A DNA stretch of 64,000 nucleotides from Actinoplanes sp. DH11 (GTDB taxonomy: Bacteria; Actinomycetota; Actinomycetes; Mycobacteriales; Micromonosporaceae): contig NZ_JAHWGU010000001.1 in assembly GCF_020873875.1 (NCBI RefSeq), positions 124,001 through 188,000 of the forward strand. The letters run 5' to 3'. The notes under the pieces were generated by a model. That model searched no databases. It was not told the DNA's origin and saw only the letters and a program-made list of their open reading frames with translations. The translations under genes were made by a program, and so were the position numbers. Positions within the stretch are counted from its first letter, which is position 1. Each line of letters begins with the position of its first letter. Positions 50,239 to 58,323 of this stretch are shown piece after piece.

Positions 50239-50559
50239 ATGGCCCAATCCGACGACATGTTCGGTGACGAGGACTACCCTGCCTACACGATGGGCCGTGC
50301 CGCTGAAATAGTCGGCGCCTCGCAGGACTTCCTGCGCCGGCTTGACGAGGCGAAGCTGTTCACGCCGTACCGATCAGCCGGCGGACACCGCCGGTACTCC
50401 CGATATCAGCTGCGGCTCGCCGCGCGGGCCCGGGAGATGGTTGACGAAGGAACCGCACTGGAAGCCGCCTGCCGGATCATCATCCTCGAGGACCAGCTCG
50501 AGGAAGCTCTCCGGCAGAACGAAAACTACAAGCGTCAGCACGACAGCGGCGCTGCCTGA
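50239..50559 (+). CDS. Small MerR-like DNA-binding protein
   Basis: ATG 50239 with GGAGAG at 50223-50228 gives 106 residues (MAQSDDMFGDEDYPAYTMG). ATG 50221 is in frame but would bury the ribosome site. A winged-helix MerR-type domain covers residues 15-85: YTMGRAAEIVGASQDFLRRLDEAKLFTPYRSAGGHRRYSRYQL, with the second half LAARAREMVDEGTALEAACRIIILEDQLEEALRQN as the helix pair. It lacks a cysteine metal site and a long coiled coil. It is encoded directly behind the terminator of RNA element B and may be controlled by it. Targets unknown. Confidence 0.85.
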   Translation: MAQSDDMFGDEDYPAYTMGRAAEIVGASQDFLRRLDEAKLFTPYRSAGGHRRYSRYQLRLAARAREMVDEGTALEAACRIIILEDQLEEALRQNENYKRQHDSGAA

Positions 50560-50640
50560 CCGACCACCCTTCTCATCGGGCGTTTGTTCCGCCACCAAGG
50601 CCGTGATCCGCAAGCATGCGGTCGCGGCCTTCCTGTTTCA

Positions 50641-50675
50641 CCGCAAGCCGCAAGCCGCAAGCCGCAAGCCGCAAG
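50641..50675. repeat. 7-bp tandem repeat
   Basis: Five consecutive CCGCAAG units, followed by degenerate GAGCCG-type repeats to about 50780. It starts the low-complexity, purine-rich tract (50640-51430) between the MerR-like gene and cspA, in which I support no gene. Confidence 0.8.
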
Positions 50676-50912
50676 CCGGGAGCCGCGAGCCGGGCTGTGA
50701 GCGACGAACGACAAGCGCGGGCTGTGAGCCGCGAGCGACCGAGCCGAGAGGGAGAGCCGGGAGCTGGGGCCTGGAGCGCTGCGCCGAAAGCGGGACCCGG
50801 AGCGGGGAGCTGGGAGTGCGTGCGCCTGGGAGCCGCGATCGCAAGTTTGGGGCGCCTGGGTCACGTCCGCTGAGGGTGGCGTATGAGAGTTGACCATCGC
50901 TGATCCGTTTCA

Positions 50913-51101
50913 CAGCCGGCCGAGCGTGGCTGTCAGTCATGGTCGTTGGAGGGCGCTTTTGGCAGCCGTCGGTGACAGCCGGCCGTGTCTGGCTGTCAGT
51001 CATGGTCGTTGGAGGGCGCTTTTGGCAGCCGTCGGTGACAGCCGGCCGTGTCTGGCTGTCAGTCATGGTCGTTGGAGGGCGGTTCCAGCAACCGCCAGTG
51101 A
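50913..51101. repeat. 63-bp tandem repeat, three units
   Basis: Units start at 50913, 50976 and 51039. The first two are nearly identical and the third diverges in its last 20 nt. Each contains GGCTGTCA and TGACAGCC, which can pair to form a stem-loop. The 63-bp period equals 21 codons, so repeat-bearing frames stay open on both strands (for example MVVGGRFWQPSVTAG), but none has a credible start. The intervals between repeats do not have CRISPR structure. Confidence 0.85.
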
Positions 51102-51184
51102 CAGCCAACCCTGCTGGGGTCGCATCCGAGAGCGAAAACCGGGGGCCGGGGGTGTGTGTGCCCGCGACCCAAAGCCGAGCCGAG

Positions 51185-51265
51185 AGCCGGGAGTGCGTGT
51201 GCCCGGGAGCGGAAGCCGAGAGCCGGGAGTGCGTGCGCCCGGGAGCTGCGAGCGCGCGGACCGGG
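51185..51265. repeat. Purine-rich interspersed repeat
   Basis: GAGCCGGGAGTGCGTG, followed by a CCCGGGAGC-type end, occurs at about 51188 and 51226 and in weaker form near 50800. The whole tract 50690-51400 has a strong G+A excess on the plus strand. No coding function is supported. Confidence 0.6.
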
Positions 51266-51446
51266 AAGGCAGGCCGCGTAGACCGGGAAGGCAAGCAGCG
51301 CGGGCCGCGGGAAGGCAAAGCCGCGCGGGCCGGGTCTGTGGGCTGAGAGCGCGAGCCGGCAGGCGCGGGTCTGGAGCGTGGCCGGCGGGCCGGGTCAGCC
51401 GTCCTGGCGAGAATCCGGGAGCGGGGTCGCCGGCAGCGGACACAAA

Positions 51447-51478
51447 ACGGCGGCCCGCTGAATCAGTCGGGCCGCCGT
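51447..51478 (-). terminator. Intrinsic terminator of cspA
   Basis: ACGGCGGCCCG (51447-51457) and CGGGCCGCCGT (51468-51478) form an 11-bp stem. On the minus strand it is followed by TTTTGTG, a proper intrinsic terminator 16 nt after the cspA stop. Confidence 0.88.
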
Positions 51479-51494
51479 CGTGTGGCTATTTAGC

Positions 51495-51698
51495 TCAGAG
51501 CGAGCGGATGTTCTCCGCCTGCAGGCCCTTCTGGCCCTGGGTGATCTCGAACTCCACCCGCTGGTTCTCCTCGAGGCTGCGGAAACCGCTGGCCGAAATC
51601 GCGGAGAAGTGGGCGAACACGTCGGCGCCGCCGTCGTCAGGGGTGATGAAGCCGAAGCCCTTGTCGCCGTTGAACCACTTCACGGTACCTGTAGCCAT
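51495..51698 (-). CDS. cspA: Cold-shock protein, CspA family
   Basis: 67 residues from ATG 51698: [34 protein letters not shown], then [27 protein letters not shown]. Both nucleic-acid-binding motifs (RNP1-like KGFGFI and RNP2-like VFAHF) are complete. It acts as a single-stranded RNA/DNA chaperone. The gene has its own terminator and a long leader with a second terminator-like hairpin at 51790-51830, suggesting control after transcription initiation, as is usual for cold-shock genes. Confidence 0.95.
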   Translation of the reverse strand: MATGTVKWFNGDKGFGFITPDDGGADVFAHFSAISASGFRSLEENQRVEFEITQGQKGLQAENIRSL

Positions 51699-51789
51699 GT
51701 CTGCTCCTTAGCAGGCTTTCCGAGACCGCACTGTGCGGACTCATGCGCCGCTGTGTTGATTACCCGCGCCGGAAGCGACACGACAAACG

Positions 51790-51830
51790 AAAAAGCGCCT
51801 GTATGGGTTTCAGATAACCCCATCAGGCGC
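51790..51830 (-). terminator. Terminator-like hairpin in the cspA leader
   Basis: On the minus strand GCGCCTG (complement of 51824-51830) and CAGGCGC (complement of 51795-51801) enclose a second GGG/CCC-type stem and are followed by TTTTT (51790-51794). It is a complete intrinsic terminator 92 nt upstream of the cspA start codon. Either a short RNA ends here or the leader uses it for attenuation. The rest of the 51699-52057 gap holds no gene that I can support. Confidence 0.7.
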
Positions 51831-52057
51831 CGAAAACGTCTACTGGAAATCAATACTGCAACGAGGCCAACCGTAGCACAGAAATCGGGCCCCGCAGCCT
51901 GCTCGGCGAATCGGCCGCCCGATCGGGGGTGTTCCGCGGGGTCGGCGAGCCCGGCGGGGCGGTGCCTGTCTGATGGGCGGGACCTGCGGAAAGGCCCGGG
52001 CCGCGACGACGCGGTCCGGGCCTGTTCCAGCGGTACGAAAATTCGGTACGAAATTTC

Positions 52058-52720
52058 TCAGCGGCCGCGGGCCGCGATGTCGCCGTGTGCGGTCGTGGCG
52101 TGGATGTCGAGTTCGGCGGTGCCGTCGTTCTTCAGGGAGTTGGTGACCCGGCCGTGCGAGGTGCCGGCGTCCAGGGTGGCCGAGACGCCCGGGGCCGCGT
52201 CGACGGCGATGTTGCCGGCCTGGGTGCGCAGGACGACCTTGCCGCGTACCGCCTCCGCGATGGTGATGTCGCCTTTCGCGGTGGTGACCTCGCCGGGACC
52301 GGTGAGCCGGCCGATGGTGACGTCACCGGCCTCGGTGGTGACTCGGACGCTGCCGGCCTCGTCCAGCTTGATTGAGCCGTGCGCGCCCTCGTAGGTGACG
52401 TCGCCGAGCTGCCCGGCGCCCCGGAACTCGGCGCTCGCCGCTTTCGCCGTGACGCGGGAGCCGGCCGGCAGCTGAACCGTCACCTCGACGAAGCCGGAGC
52501 TGCCGAAGAGCTGGTTCTTCGCGGCGGCCTCGATCCGCAGGACGCCGTCGGCGTACTCGATCCGGGTCTCCTCGGCGGCCTTCACGTCCCGGTCCTTCGC
52601 GGGGTTGGCCGGCCGGACTTCGACGGTGGTGTCGGAGCGGTCGGCGGCGATGAGGTCGATGCGGCCGGCAGGGATGTCGAGGACGGCGGCGATCGGGGCG
52701 GTGGTGTCGAACGTCTGCAT
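52058..52720 (-). CDS. DUF4097-type beta-repeat protein
   Basis: 220 residues from ATG 52720. No signal peptide. The protein is a series of short strands with repeated alternation (SIKLDEAGSVRVTTEAGDVTIGRLTGPGEVTTAKGDITIAEAVRGKVVLRTQAGNIAVDAAPG), the DUF4097 solenoid-like pattern. Function unknown. It is divergent from the GbsR-like gene at 52939 across a region with palindromes, and is likely repressed by that regulator, an arrangement common in actinomycetes. Confidence 0.87.
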   Translation of the reverse strand: MQTFDTTAPIAAVLDIPAGRIDLIAADRSDTTVEVRPANPAKDRDVKAAEETRIEYADGVLRIEAAAKNQLFGSSGFVEVTVQLPAGSRVTAKAASAEFRGAGQLGDVTYEGAHGSIKLDEAGSVRVTTEAGDVTIGRLTGPGEVTTAKGDITIAEAVRGKVVLRTQAGNIAVDAAPGVSATLDAGTSHGRVTNSLKNDGTAELDIHATTAHGDIAARGR

Positions 52721-52827
52721 CGTTCTCTCCTGTGCTCGTTGTTTCCGACAAGAGAAACGCTACGTTGCGTTCGCACATCGAGCAACATACACATTGCGTT
52801 GATCTAGCATTAGACCTGTTAGATGGC

Positions 52828-52888
52828 TTGCAATCATTGCAATGGATCTGAAAGCAACGCAACGGCGGAGCATCGGTTCATTGCAATG
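52828..52888. promoter_or_regulatory. Paired operators of the GbsR-like regulator
   Basis: TTGCAATCATTGCAA (52828-52842) is a palindrome with perfect 7-bp arms. The related CATTGCAATG occurs at 52835-52844 and again at 52879-52888, 44 bp apart, about four helical turns. Further TTGCGTT/AACGCAA half-sites lie at both sides. All are in the 218-nt gap between the divergent DUF4097 and GbsR-like genes. Confidence 0.65.
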
Positions 52889-52938
52889 GGTGGAATTGAA
52901 CGCTATGGTTGGCCGTCGGCTACCAGAAGGAGACCGCG

Positions 52939-53679
52939 ATGCCCGGAGGCAGACTCACCCAGCAGGAGCGCCAGCAGATCGGGCTGGGGCTCGCCGACGG
53001 CCTCGCCTACGCGGAGATCGCCCGGCGCATCGACCGCCCGACGTCCACGGTCACCCGTGAGGTGATGCGAAACGGCGGGCCCACCGGCTATCGCGCCGAG
53101 CTGGCGCACCACGCCACCGAGAGGCGCGCCCACCGCCGGCGGCAGTCCACCAGCCGCGGACCAGGGGCGGCTTCGCAGCCGCACGGGCGCGACGCCGACG
53201 CCGTCCGGGAGTACGAGGAGGCCTTCGCCGCCATCCTCATGCAGTCCGGCCTGCCCAGGATGACCGCCCGCGTGCTGACCTGCCTCTACACCACCGACGA
53301 GGGAAGTCTCACCGCTGCCGAACTCGTCCAGCGCCTGCAGATCAGCCCGGCGTCCGTCTCCAAGGCCATCGCGTTCCTGGAGAGCCAGGGCCTGGCCCGC
53401 CGCTACCGCGACGAGCGCCGCCGCGAGCGCTACCTCGTCGACAACGACGTCTGGTACCAATCGATGATCGCCGCAGCCCGCGGCCACGCCAAGCTCGCCG
53501 AAACCGCCCGGCAGGGCGTGCACGTCCTCGGCCGCGACACCCTGGCAGCGGTCCGCCTGGAGAACATCGCCCGCTTCATCGACTTCGTCGGCGAAAGCAT
53601 GATCCGGGCGTCCGAGCAGGCCCGCGAGATCCTCAACCCCAAGCCCAGCCCGATCCCGCCCGCGACCGGCGAGGGCTGA
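52939..53679 (+). CDS. GbsR/MarR-type regulator with an extra N-terminal IS30-like helix-turn-helix
   Basis: ATG 52939 with AGAAGGAG (52925-52932) gives 246 residues; ATG 52909 is in frame without a ribosome site. Residues 1-45 (RLTQQERQQIGLGLADGLAYAEIARRIDRPTSTVTREVMRNGG) are an HTH_38 domain as in IS30 transposases. A basic linker follows, then from residue 85 a GbsR/MarR winged helix (LPRMTARVLTCLYTTDEGSLTAAELVQRLQISPASVSKAIAFLESQGLARRYRDERRRERYLVDND). Two DNA-binding domains in one chain could read the paired sites upstream. It likely represses itself and the DUF4097 gene. Confidence 0.88.
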   Translation: MPGGRLTQQERQQIGLGLADGLAYAEIARRIDRPTSTVTREVMRNGGPTGYRAELAHHATERRAHRRRQSTSRGPGAASQPHGRDADAVREYEEAFAAILMQSGLPRMTARVLTCLYTTDEGSLTAAELVQRLQISPASVSKAIAFLESQGLARRYRDERRRERYLVDNDVWYQSMIAAARGHAKLAETARQGVHVLGRDTLAAVRLENIARFIDFVGESMIRASEQAREILNPKPSPIPPATGEG

Positions 53680-53719
53680 TCGCTTCCGGGCAAAGCGCCC
53701 GAGCTGCACGGAACCGGCC

Positions 53720-53834
53720 AGCCCCCGCAGGCCGGGCGCGGGCGCTCTCGCGGGCGCTGGAAGGCTATGCGGGCAGTGTGGAGGCGGCCATGGAGGGTCT
53801 GGCCGCGCCCACGTTCGTACCCTTCCCGGAGTAG
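53720..53834 (+). pseudogene. Possible C-terminal gene remnant
   Basis: After the regulator, one frame ends ALSRALEGYAGSVEAAMEGL, then AAPTFVPFPE and TAG at 53832. It has coding-like composition but no start codon, ribosome site or upstream continuation. It may be the tail of a lost gene. Family unrecognised. The assignment is weak. Confidence 0.3.
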
Positions 53835-53867
53835 GCCCGCAGTCTCGAGCAAGCCCGTACGGGGCTG

Positions 53868-55046
53868 TCAGCTGTCGGCGTTCACCAGGCGGGGGTTGGC
53901 GAGCAGGTAGGGCGCAACCCGGTCCTCGGCGACGGCGGTGAAGAATTCGCCGGCCTCCTCGCCGGTGAACTGTTCGCCCAGGTAGCGGTCGCCCGGTCCG
54001 TACAGGCCGCCGCCGGGCAGCTTGACCGTCGTCATGTCGTCGACGTTGAGGCCTTTCAGCGCGATCGCCCAGTCGATCGGGCTGTTGCCGCCGCCCGCGA
54101 ACGTCAAGGACTCGCCGGCCGCGTTCAGGATCTTGGTGAGCTTGCCGACGTCGGTGATGACGTCCTTGCTCATCGCCTCCTTGGCCATGGCCTTGATGAA
54201 CTGCTGCTGGTGCCGCTGCCGGTCGTAGTCGGTCATGTTCTTGCCGTAGCGCTGCCGGACGTAGTCCAGCGCCTCCCACGGTTCGAGGCGGACCGCCTTC
54301 TTGCTCTTCTTGTAGGACTTCTGGGGGCCGGTGTACGGGTGGTCGCACTTCGGCGGGTTGCCCCGGGCCGGGCAGCGCGCCAGCCGTGGCCGCTGCTTGC
54401 CCTCGGGGGTCAGGTGTTCCGACACCACGTCCATGTCGATGACCATGGAGACGCCGCCGAGCGCTTCGACGATCTTCTTGAAGCCGCCGAAGTTGATGAT
54501 CGCGGCGCCGTCGAACTCCTTGATGCCGGTGACGTTGCGCACGGTCTTGGAGAGCAGCTGGAAGCCGTTCACCACGTCGATCTTGCCGTCGACCTGGCTG
54601 CCCAGCGCCATCGCCGAGTTGATTTTGCCCTGGTGGGCGCGGACGCCCGCCTTCTCGTCCGCGGGGATGTCGACGTAGAGGTCGCGCGGGATGGAGAAGA
54701 GGTAGGCGGTGCTCATGTCGGCCGGGATGTGCGCCACGACGATGGAGTCGGAGAGCGGCGGGGTCGTCGGTTTCCGCGGGTCGATGCCGACCAGGAGCAG
54801 GGTCAGCGGACCCTTGATCTCCTTCTTGGTGGAGGCCTTGGCGGCACCGGCCTCGAGCAGGCTGTCGTTGGTGATCTCACCGGTGTACTTCGACAGCAGG
54901 GCCTGCCCGGTGATCAGGGAGCCACCGCTGAGGACCATCAGGGTGCAGCCGGCGATGGCGCTGATCCGCGCCCACAGCGGCGCACTGCGGAACCCTGACT
55001 TAGCCAACGTGTCTCCCACCCTCTGATCCAGGTTGCGAACACGCAT
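53868..55046 (-). CDS. LytR-CpsA-Psr (LCP) family cell-wall ligase
   Basis: 392 residues from ATG 55046; the frame is open to 55163 without coding character, and the ribosome site is weak. Cytoplasmic N-terminus, one membrane helix (ISAIAGCTLMVLSGGSLITG), then the extracellular LCP domain: LLLVGIDPRKPTTPPLSDSIVVAHI with the conserved aspartate, FSIPRDLYVDIP with the catalytic arginine, and LDYVRQRYGKNMTDYDRQRHQQQFIKAM. LCP proteins attach wall polymers to peptidoglycan from polyprenyl-linked donors. A C-terminal extension is acidic. Confidence 0.92.
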   Translation of the reverse strand: MRVRNLDQRVGDTLAKSGFRSAPLWARISAIAGCTLMVLSGGSLITGQALLSKYTGEITNDSLLEAGAAKASTKKEIKGPLTLLLVGIDPRKPTTPPLSDSIVVAHIPADMSTAYLFSIPRDLYVDIPADEKAGVRAHQGKINSAMALGSQVDGKIDVVNGFQLLSKTVRNVTGIKEFDGAAIINFGGFKKIVEALGGVSMVIDMDVVSEHLTPEGKQRPRLARCPARGNPPKCDHPYTGPQKSYKKSKKAVRLEPWEALDYVRQRYGKNMTDYDRQRHQQQFIKAMAKEAMSKDVITDVGKLTKILNAAGESLTFAGGGNSPIDWAIALKGLNVDDMTTVKLPGGGLYGPGDRYLGEQFTGEEAGEFFTAVAEDRVAPYLLANPRLVNADS

Positions 55047-55120
55047 GATGCCATGAGTCGGCCAGGCGCAGGTCCACTGTGCCCCTTGGAGATCGACTGG
55101 GCGGTGCCGGCACCCACGCA

Positions 55121-55150
55121 GGGGGTCTCGGCTGGCGGTCCGAGACCCCC
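55121..55150. terminator. Strong hairpin upstream of the LCP gene
   Basis: GGGGGTCTCGG (55121-55131) and CCGAGACCCCC (55140-55150) form an 11-bp stem with an 8-nt loop in the 252-nt gap between the divergent LCP and methylase genes. It belongs to neither 3' end, so it is either in a leader or an insulator against read-through. The remainder of the gap shows no gene. Confidence 0.45.
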
Positions 55151-55298
55151 GCGTCAGGATCACCGGGAAACGGGTAACCCTATGGGGTGAAAAGCTGCGA
55201 TACGCGGCCTCGGCCGAGTCTGCTCATCCTATCAAGGACGAGGGAATTCAAAGGATGAAGCGTCATTTGTACGCGTACCGACGGGGCGGTGACAAAGC

Positions 55299-56087
55299 GT
55301 GCTCCCGCGCCGGTCAGCGGCCCTGCGCTATCCCGGCTCCAAATGGTCCATCGCCGGTGCCGTGGTCGCCAATTTCGGAGATCACTATCACTATCTCGAG
55401 CCGTATTTCGGCAGTGGCGCGGTCTTCTTCACCAAGGAACCCTCGCCGCACGAACTGATAAACGACACGAACGGCGCCGTGGTCAACCTGTTCCGGATGT
55501 TGCGCGACCGGACCGATGACCTGTGCTGGCTGCTGGAGTCGACGCCGTGGGCGCGGGACGAGTACGCGACCTCGGACGTGTGCACCGGCGACCCGCTGGA
55601 GGACGCCCGCCGTTTCGTGGTCCGGGTCTGGCAGGCGCACGCCAGCGACCTGGCCAAGAAGACCGGCTGGAAGACCCGGGGCGTCCGTCAGCGGGCCCGC
55701 GGCATGTCGGACCGGTGGAGCCGGGTGCCGGCCCAGCTGCGGTCGATGGCGTGGCGGCTGGCCGAGGCGGAGATCGAGAACCGGCCGGCGATCGAGGTGA
55801 TGCGGCGCTTCTCGGCCGCCGACTGCCTGATCTACGCGGATCCGCCGTACCTGCCGGAGGTGCGGACCCAGAAGATGTACGGCCGGGAGATGACGACGGC
55901 GGAGCATGTCGAGATGCTCGACGTGCTCCGCCGTCATGCCGGTCCGGTGGTGCTCAGCGGTTACGACAACGACCTCTACAACGCGGCGCTGCCCACCTGG
56001 CGCCAGGTGACGGTGAAGCCCCCGAAGGTGGAGAAGGGCGCCAGCCGTACCGAAAAGCTCTGGATCAAACCAGACGCTCGCAGCTGA
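55299..56087 (+). CDS. DNA adenine methylase, D12 (Dam) class
   Basis: 262 residues from GTG 55299. Motifs: RYPGSKW at the N-terminus (SAM-binding FxGxK type), LEPYFGSGAVFF (motif I), INDTNGAVVNLFRMLRD, and the catalytic YADPPYL (motif IV). The target-recognition segment between is short, as in phage-type enzymes. No restriction endonuclease or phage gene is nearby, so it is an orphan methylase. Its 3' end overlaps the convergent RTX-like gene by 23 nt, making the two transcripts antisense at their ends. Confidence 0.9.
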   Translation: MLPRRSAALRYPGSKWSIAGAVVANFGDHYHYLEPYFGSGAVFFTKEPSPHELINDTNGAVVNLFRMLRDRTDDLCWLLESTPWARDEYATSDVCTGDPLEDARRFVVRVWQAHASDLAKKTGWKTRGVRQRARGMSDRWSRVPAQLRSMAWRLAEAEIENRPAIEVMRRFSAADCLIYADPPYLPEVRTQKMYGREMTTAEHVEMLDVLRRHAGPVVLSGYDNDLYNAALPTWRQVTVKPPKVEKGASRTEKLWIKPDARS

Positions 56088-57498
56088 CGAAGATGTCGTC
56101 GCGGTGCGGGCGGCACAGGTCGCCGTCGGCGGTGGCGTTGGCGCCGCCGTCCAGCCGGTCCGGTTCGGGGGTGTTGCCCCAGTCGGTGCCGTCCAGGTAG
56201 TCGTCGCCGGCCTCGCCGTAGACGCTGTCCCGGTCGGCGTCGCCGGTCAGGTCGTCGTTGCCGCCGCCGCCGCGGATGGTGTCGTTGCCGTACCCGCCGA
56301 GGATCATGTTCGGCGCGGCGTTGCCGGTGAGCCGGTCGTGACCGCTGCCGCTCGAGACGTTCTCGACGTCGGCGCCGACGGTGTCCTTCTCGCCGGACTG
56401 CCCGTCGTCGCCCTTGGCGCCGTCCAGGTCGACCGCGATCGCCCTGGTGTAGTTGCTGTAGTCGGCCAGGTCGACGCCCGCGCCGCCGCGCAGCACGTCG
56501 GCGCTGACCCGGCCCTCGCCCGGGAAGTCGCCGTTCATCCGGTCGTTGCCGGCGCCACCGTCGAGCACGTCGGCACCGAGCCCGCCGTCGAGCGCGTCGT
56601 CGCCGCCGTTGCCGTAGAGACCGTCGTTCCCGCCGCCGCCGGACAGCATCTCCGCCCGGTTCGACCCGTGGATCCGGTCGTTCTTCGGGCCGCCGCTGAT
56701 CTCCTCGATGTCGGTACGGACGTTGTCCTTCTCGCCGGACTTGCCGTCGTCGGCAACCCCGTCGAGATCGATCCGTACCGCGTGCCGGTAGTCCAGGTAG
56801 GCGCCGAGCGCGTCGTTGCCGGCGCCACCGGAGTAGACGTCGTTGTCGGCGCCGCTGACGTCCGTCTCGTCCCAGCCGATGGTGTCGTCGCCGGCCCCGC
56901 CGTAGAGCCGGTCGTTGCCCGCCCCGCCACCGACGTAGTCGCGGTCGTTGCCGCCGTCGACGAGGTCGTGCCCGGTCCGGCCGTAGAGGTAGTCGCTGCC
57001 GGCGCCGCCGTAGAGCCGGTCGTTGCCGGAGCTGCCGCTGAGGTTGTCGCTCCCGCCGGCACCCTGCATCTTGTCGTTGCCGGAACCGCCGGTCAGGTAG
57101 TCGCCGCGCGGGCCACCGGTGATCGAGTCGTTCCCGCTGCCCCCGTCGGCGATCAGGGCGACGCCGCTCCGGTTGACGATCGAGTCGGCACGGTCGGCGG
57201 TGTAGACGTCCACCCGGGTGGGTGCCTTCTTCGGCGTACACCTGACCTTGGTCTTGTCGCCCTTGACCTTCTTGCAGCCCTTGCCGGCCTTGACGGCGAC
57301 CTTGTCGTCGACGGTGATCGTGTTGCCGGAGCGGGTGACCACGACCTTGTTCTGCTTGCCCTTGGCGGCCACGTAGAGCACGGTCCGGCCGGAGACGCGC
57401 GCCTCGCCGGTGGCCGCGGCCTGCGCCGGTGCGCTGAGCAGGCTGGTGCTGAGCAGCGCCAACCCGGTTACGGTGGCGAGCCGGACGGTGTGTTTCAT
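56065..57498 (-). CDS. Large secreted RTX-like calcium-binding repeat protein
   Basis: ATG 57498 with GAAGGG gives 477 residues; the frame extends to 57564. Signal peptide MKHTVRLATVTGLALLSTSLLSAPAQA. An N-terminal domain with [20 protein letters not shown] is shared with the smaller paralogue at 17824. Then about 20 glycine-aspartate repeats (GGSGNDKMQGAGGSDNLSG, GGGNDGLYGNGGDDALDGG) are interrupted by two longer units with an RIDLDGVADDGKSGEKDNV and a VDLDGAKGDDGQSGEKDTV segment. It ends in a cysteine pair (CRPHRDDIFVSC). Probably calcium-structured and surface exposed; no enzymatic domain. Confidence 0.87.
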   Translation of the reverse strand: MKHTVRLATVTGLALLSTSLLSAPAQAAATGEARVSGRTVLYVAAKGKQNKVVVTRSGNTITVDDKVAVKAGKGCKKVKGDKTKVRCTPKKAPTRVDVYTADRADSIVNRSGVALIADGGSGNDSITGGPRGDYLTGGSGNDKMQGAGGSDNLSGSSGNDRLYGGAGSDYLYGRTGHDLVDGGNDRDYVGGGAGNDRLYGGAGDDTIGWDETDVSGADNDVYSGGAGNDALGAYLDYRHAVRIDLDGVADDGKSGEKDNVRTDIEEISGGPKNDRIHGSNRAEMLSGGGGNDGLYGNGGDDALDGGLGADVLDGGAGNDRMNGDFPGEGRVSADVLRGGAGVDLADYSNYTRAIAVDLDGAKGDDGQSGEKDTVGADVENVSSGSGHDRLTGNAAPNMILGGYGNDTIRGGGGNDDLTGDADRDSVYGEAGDDYLDGTDWGNTPEPDRLDGGANATADGDLCRPHRDDIFVSCERLV

Positions 57499-57567
57499 GT
57501 GGACCCTTCCCCGGGACCCGATGATGATCACCGCATCATAGATACGCCACCGTATCGACGCCACCCC

Positions 57568-58323
57568 CTATCGATGCGGAACGATAAGTGGGATCCCGGT
57601 CCGCGGATGGTCGATCACCTCGACCCGATGCTGGTAGACGTCACTCAGCAACGCCGCGGTGAACACCTCGGCCGGTGGACCGCACCGTTCGACCCGGCCC
57701 GCCGCGAGGACGTACGCGCGATCCGCGTACGCCGCGGCCAGGCCCAGGTCGTGCAGAACCACCACCACCGCCGTACCGGCCGCGGCGCGGGCGCGGGCCG
57801 CCGCCATGACCAGCTCCTGATGCCGCAGGTCGAGAGCCGCGGTCGGCTCGTCGAGCAGCAGCACCGGGGTGCGCTGGGCCAGCACCCGGGCCAGCGCGAC
57901 ACGCGCCTGCTCCCCGCCGGACAGGGCCGGGAACGGGCGCCGCTCGAACGCGGCCGTCTCGGTCCACGCCATCGCCTCGGCGACGGCGTCCTCGTCGTCG
58001 CCGCCCTCCGGGCGCCCCGCCCACGGCGCCCGGCCCATCCGGATCACCTCGCCGACGTCGAACGGGAACGACAACGTCGCCTTCTGCGGCAGCACGGACC
58101 GCTGCCGGGCCAGCTCGAGCGGCTTGTACGCGCCGATCTCGCGCCCGTCGATCTCCACCTGCCCGGTGTACGCGACATCGCCCGCGAGCGCCGCGAGAAG
58201 AGTCGACTTGCCGGCGCCGTTCGGGCCGACCAGCGCCACCACCTCACCCGGATCGGCGTGCAGGTCCACACCGCTGACAACCTCGCGGCCGCCCAGCCGC
58301 ACCGAGACACCCGTCGCTCTCAT
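57568..58323 (-). CDS. hmuV: Heme ABC transporter ATP-binding protein
   Basis: 251 residues: Walker A GPNGAGKST, Q-loop VLPQKATLSFPF, signature LSGGEQARVALARVL, Walker B VLLLDEPTAALD and VVVLHDLGLA. This is the FecE/HmuV type. Overlaps the permease gene by 4 nt (ATGA) and ends the minus-strand heme operon. It energises heme import across the membrane with HmuU. Confidence 0.93.
   Translation of the reverse strand: MRATGVSVRLGGREVVSGVDLHADPGEVVALVGPNGAGKSTLLAALAGDVAYTGQVEIDGREIGAYKPLELARQRSVLPQKATLSFPFDVGEVIRMGRAPWAGRPEGGDDEDAVAEAMAWTETAAFERRPFPALSGGEQARVALARVLAQRTPVLLLDEPTAALDLRHQELVMAAARARAAAGTAVVVVLHDLGLAAAYADRAYVLAAGRVERCGPPAEVFTAALLSDVYQHRVEVIDHPRTGIPLIVPHR

Noticed and set aside
50913..51101. 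Possible CRISPR array
   Set aside because: The 63-bp units are contiguous without unique spacers, and no cas genes occur in the window.
50890..51711. Repeat-bearing ORFs such as MVVGGRFWQPSVTAG
   Set aside because: They are open in several frames on both strands because of the 21-codon period, and run into purine-rich low-complexity DNA and the cspA antisense.
52939..53075. IS30 transposase fragment
   Set aside because: The HTH_38 segment continues in frame into a complete GbsR/MarR domain with its own ribosome site and operators, so it is a regulator, not an insertion remnant.
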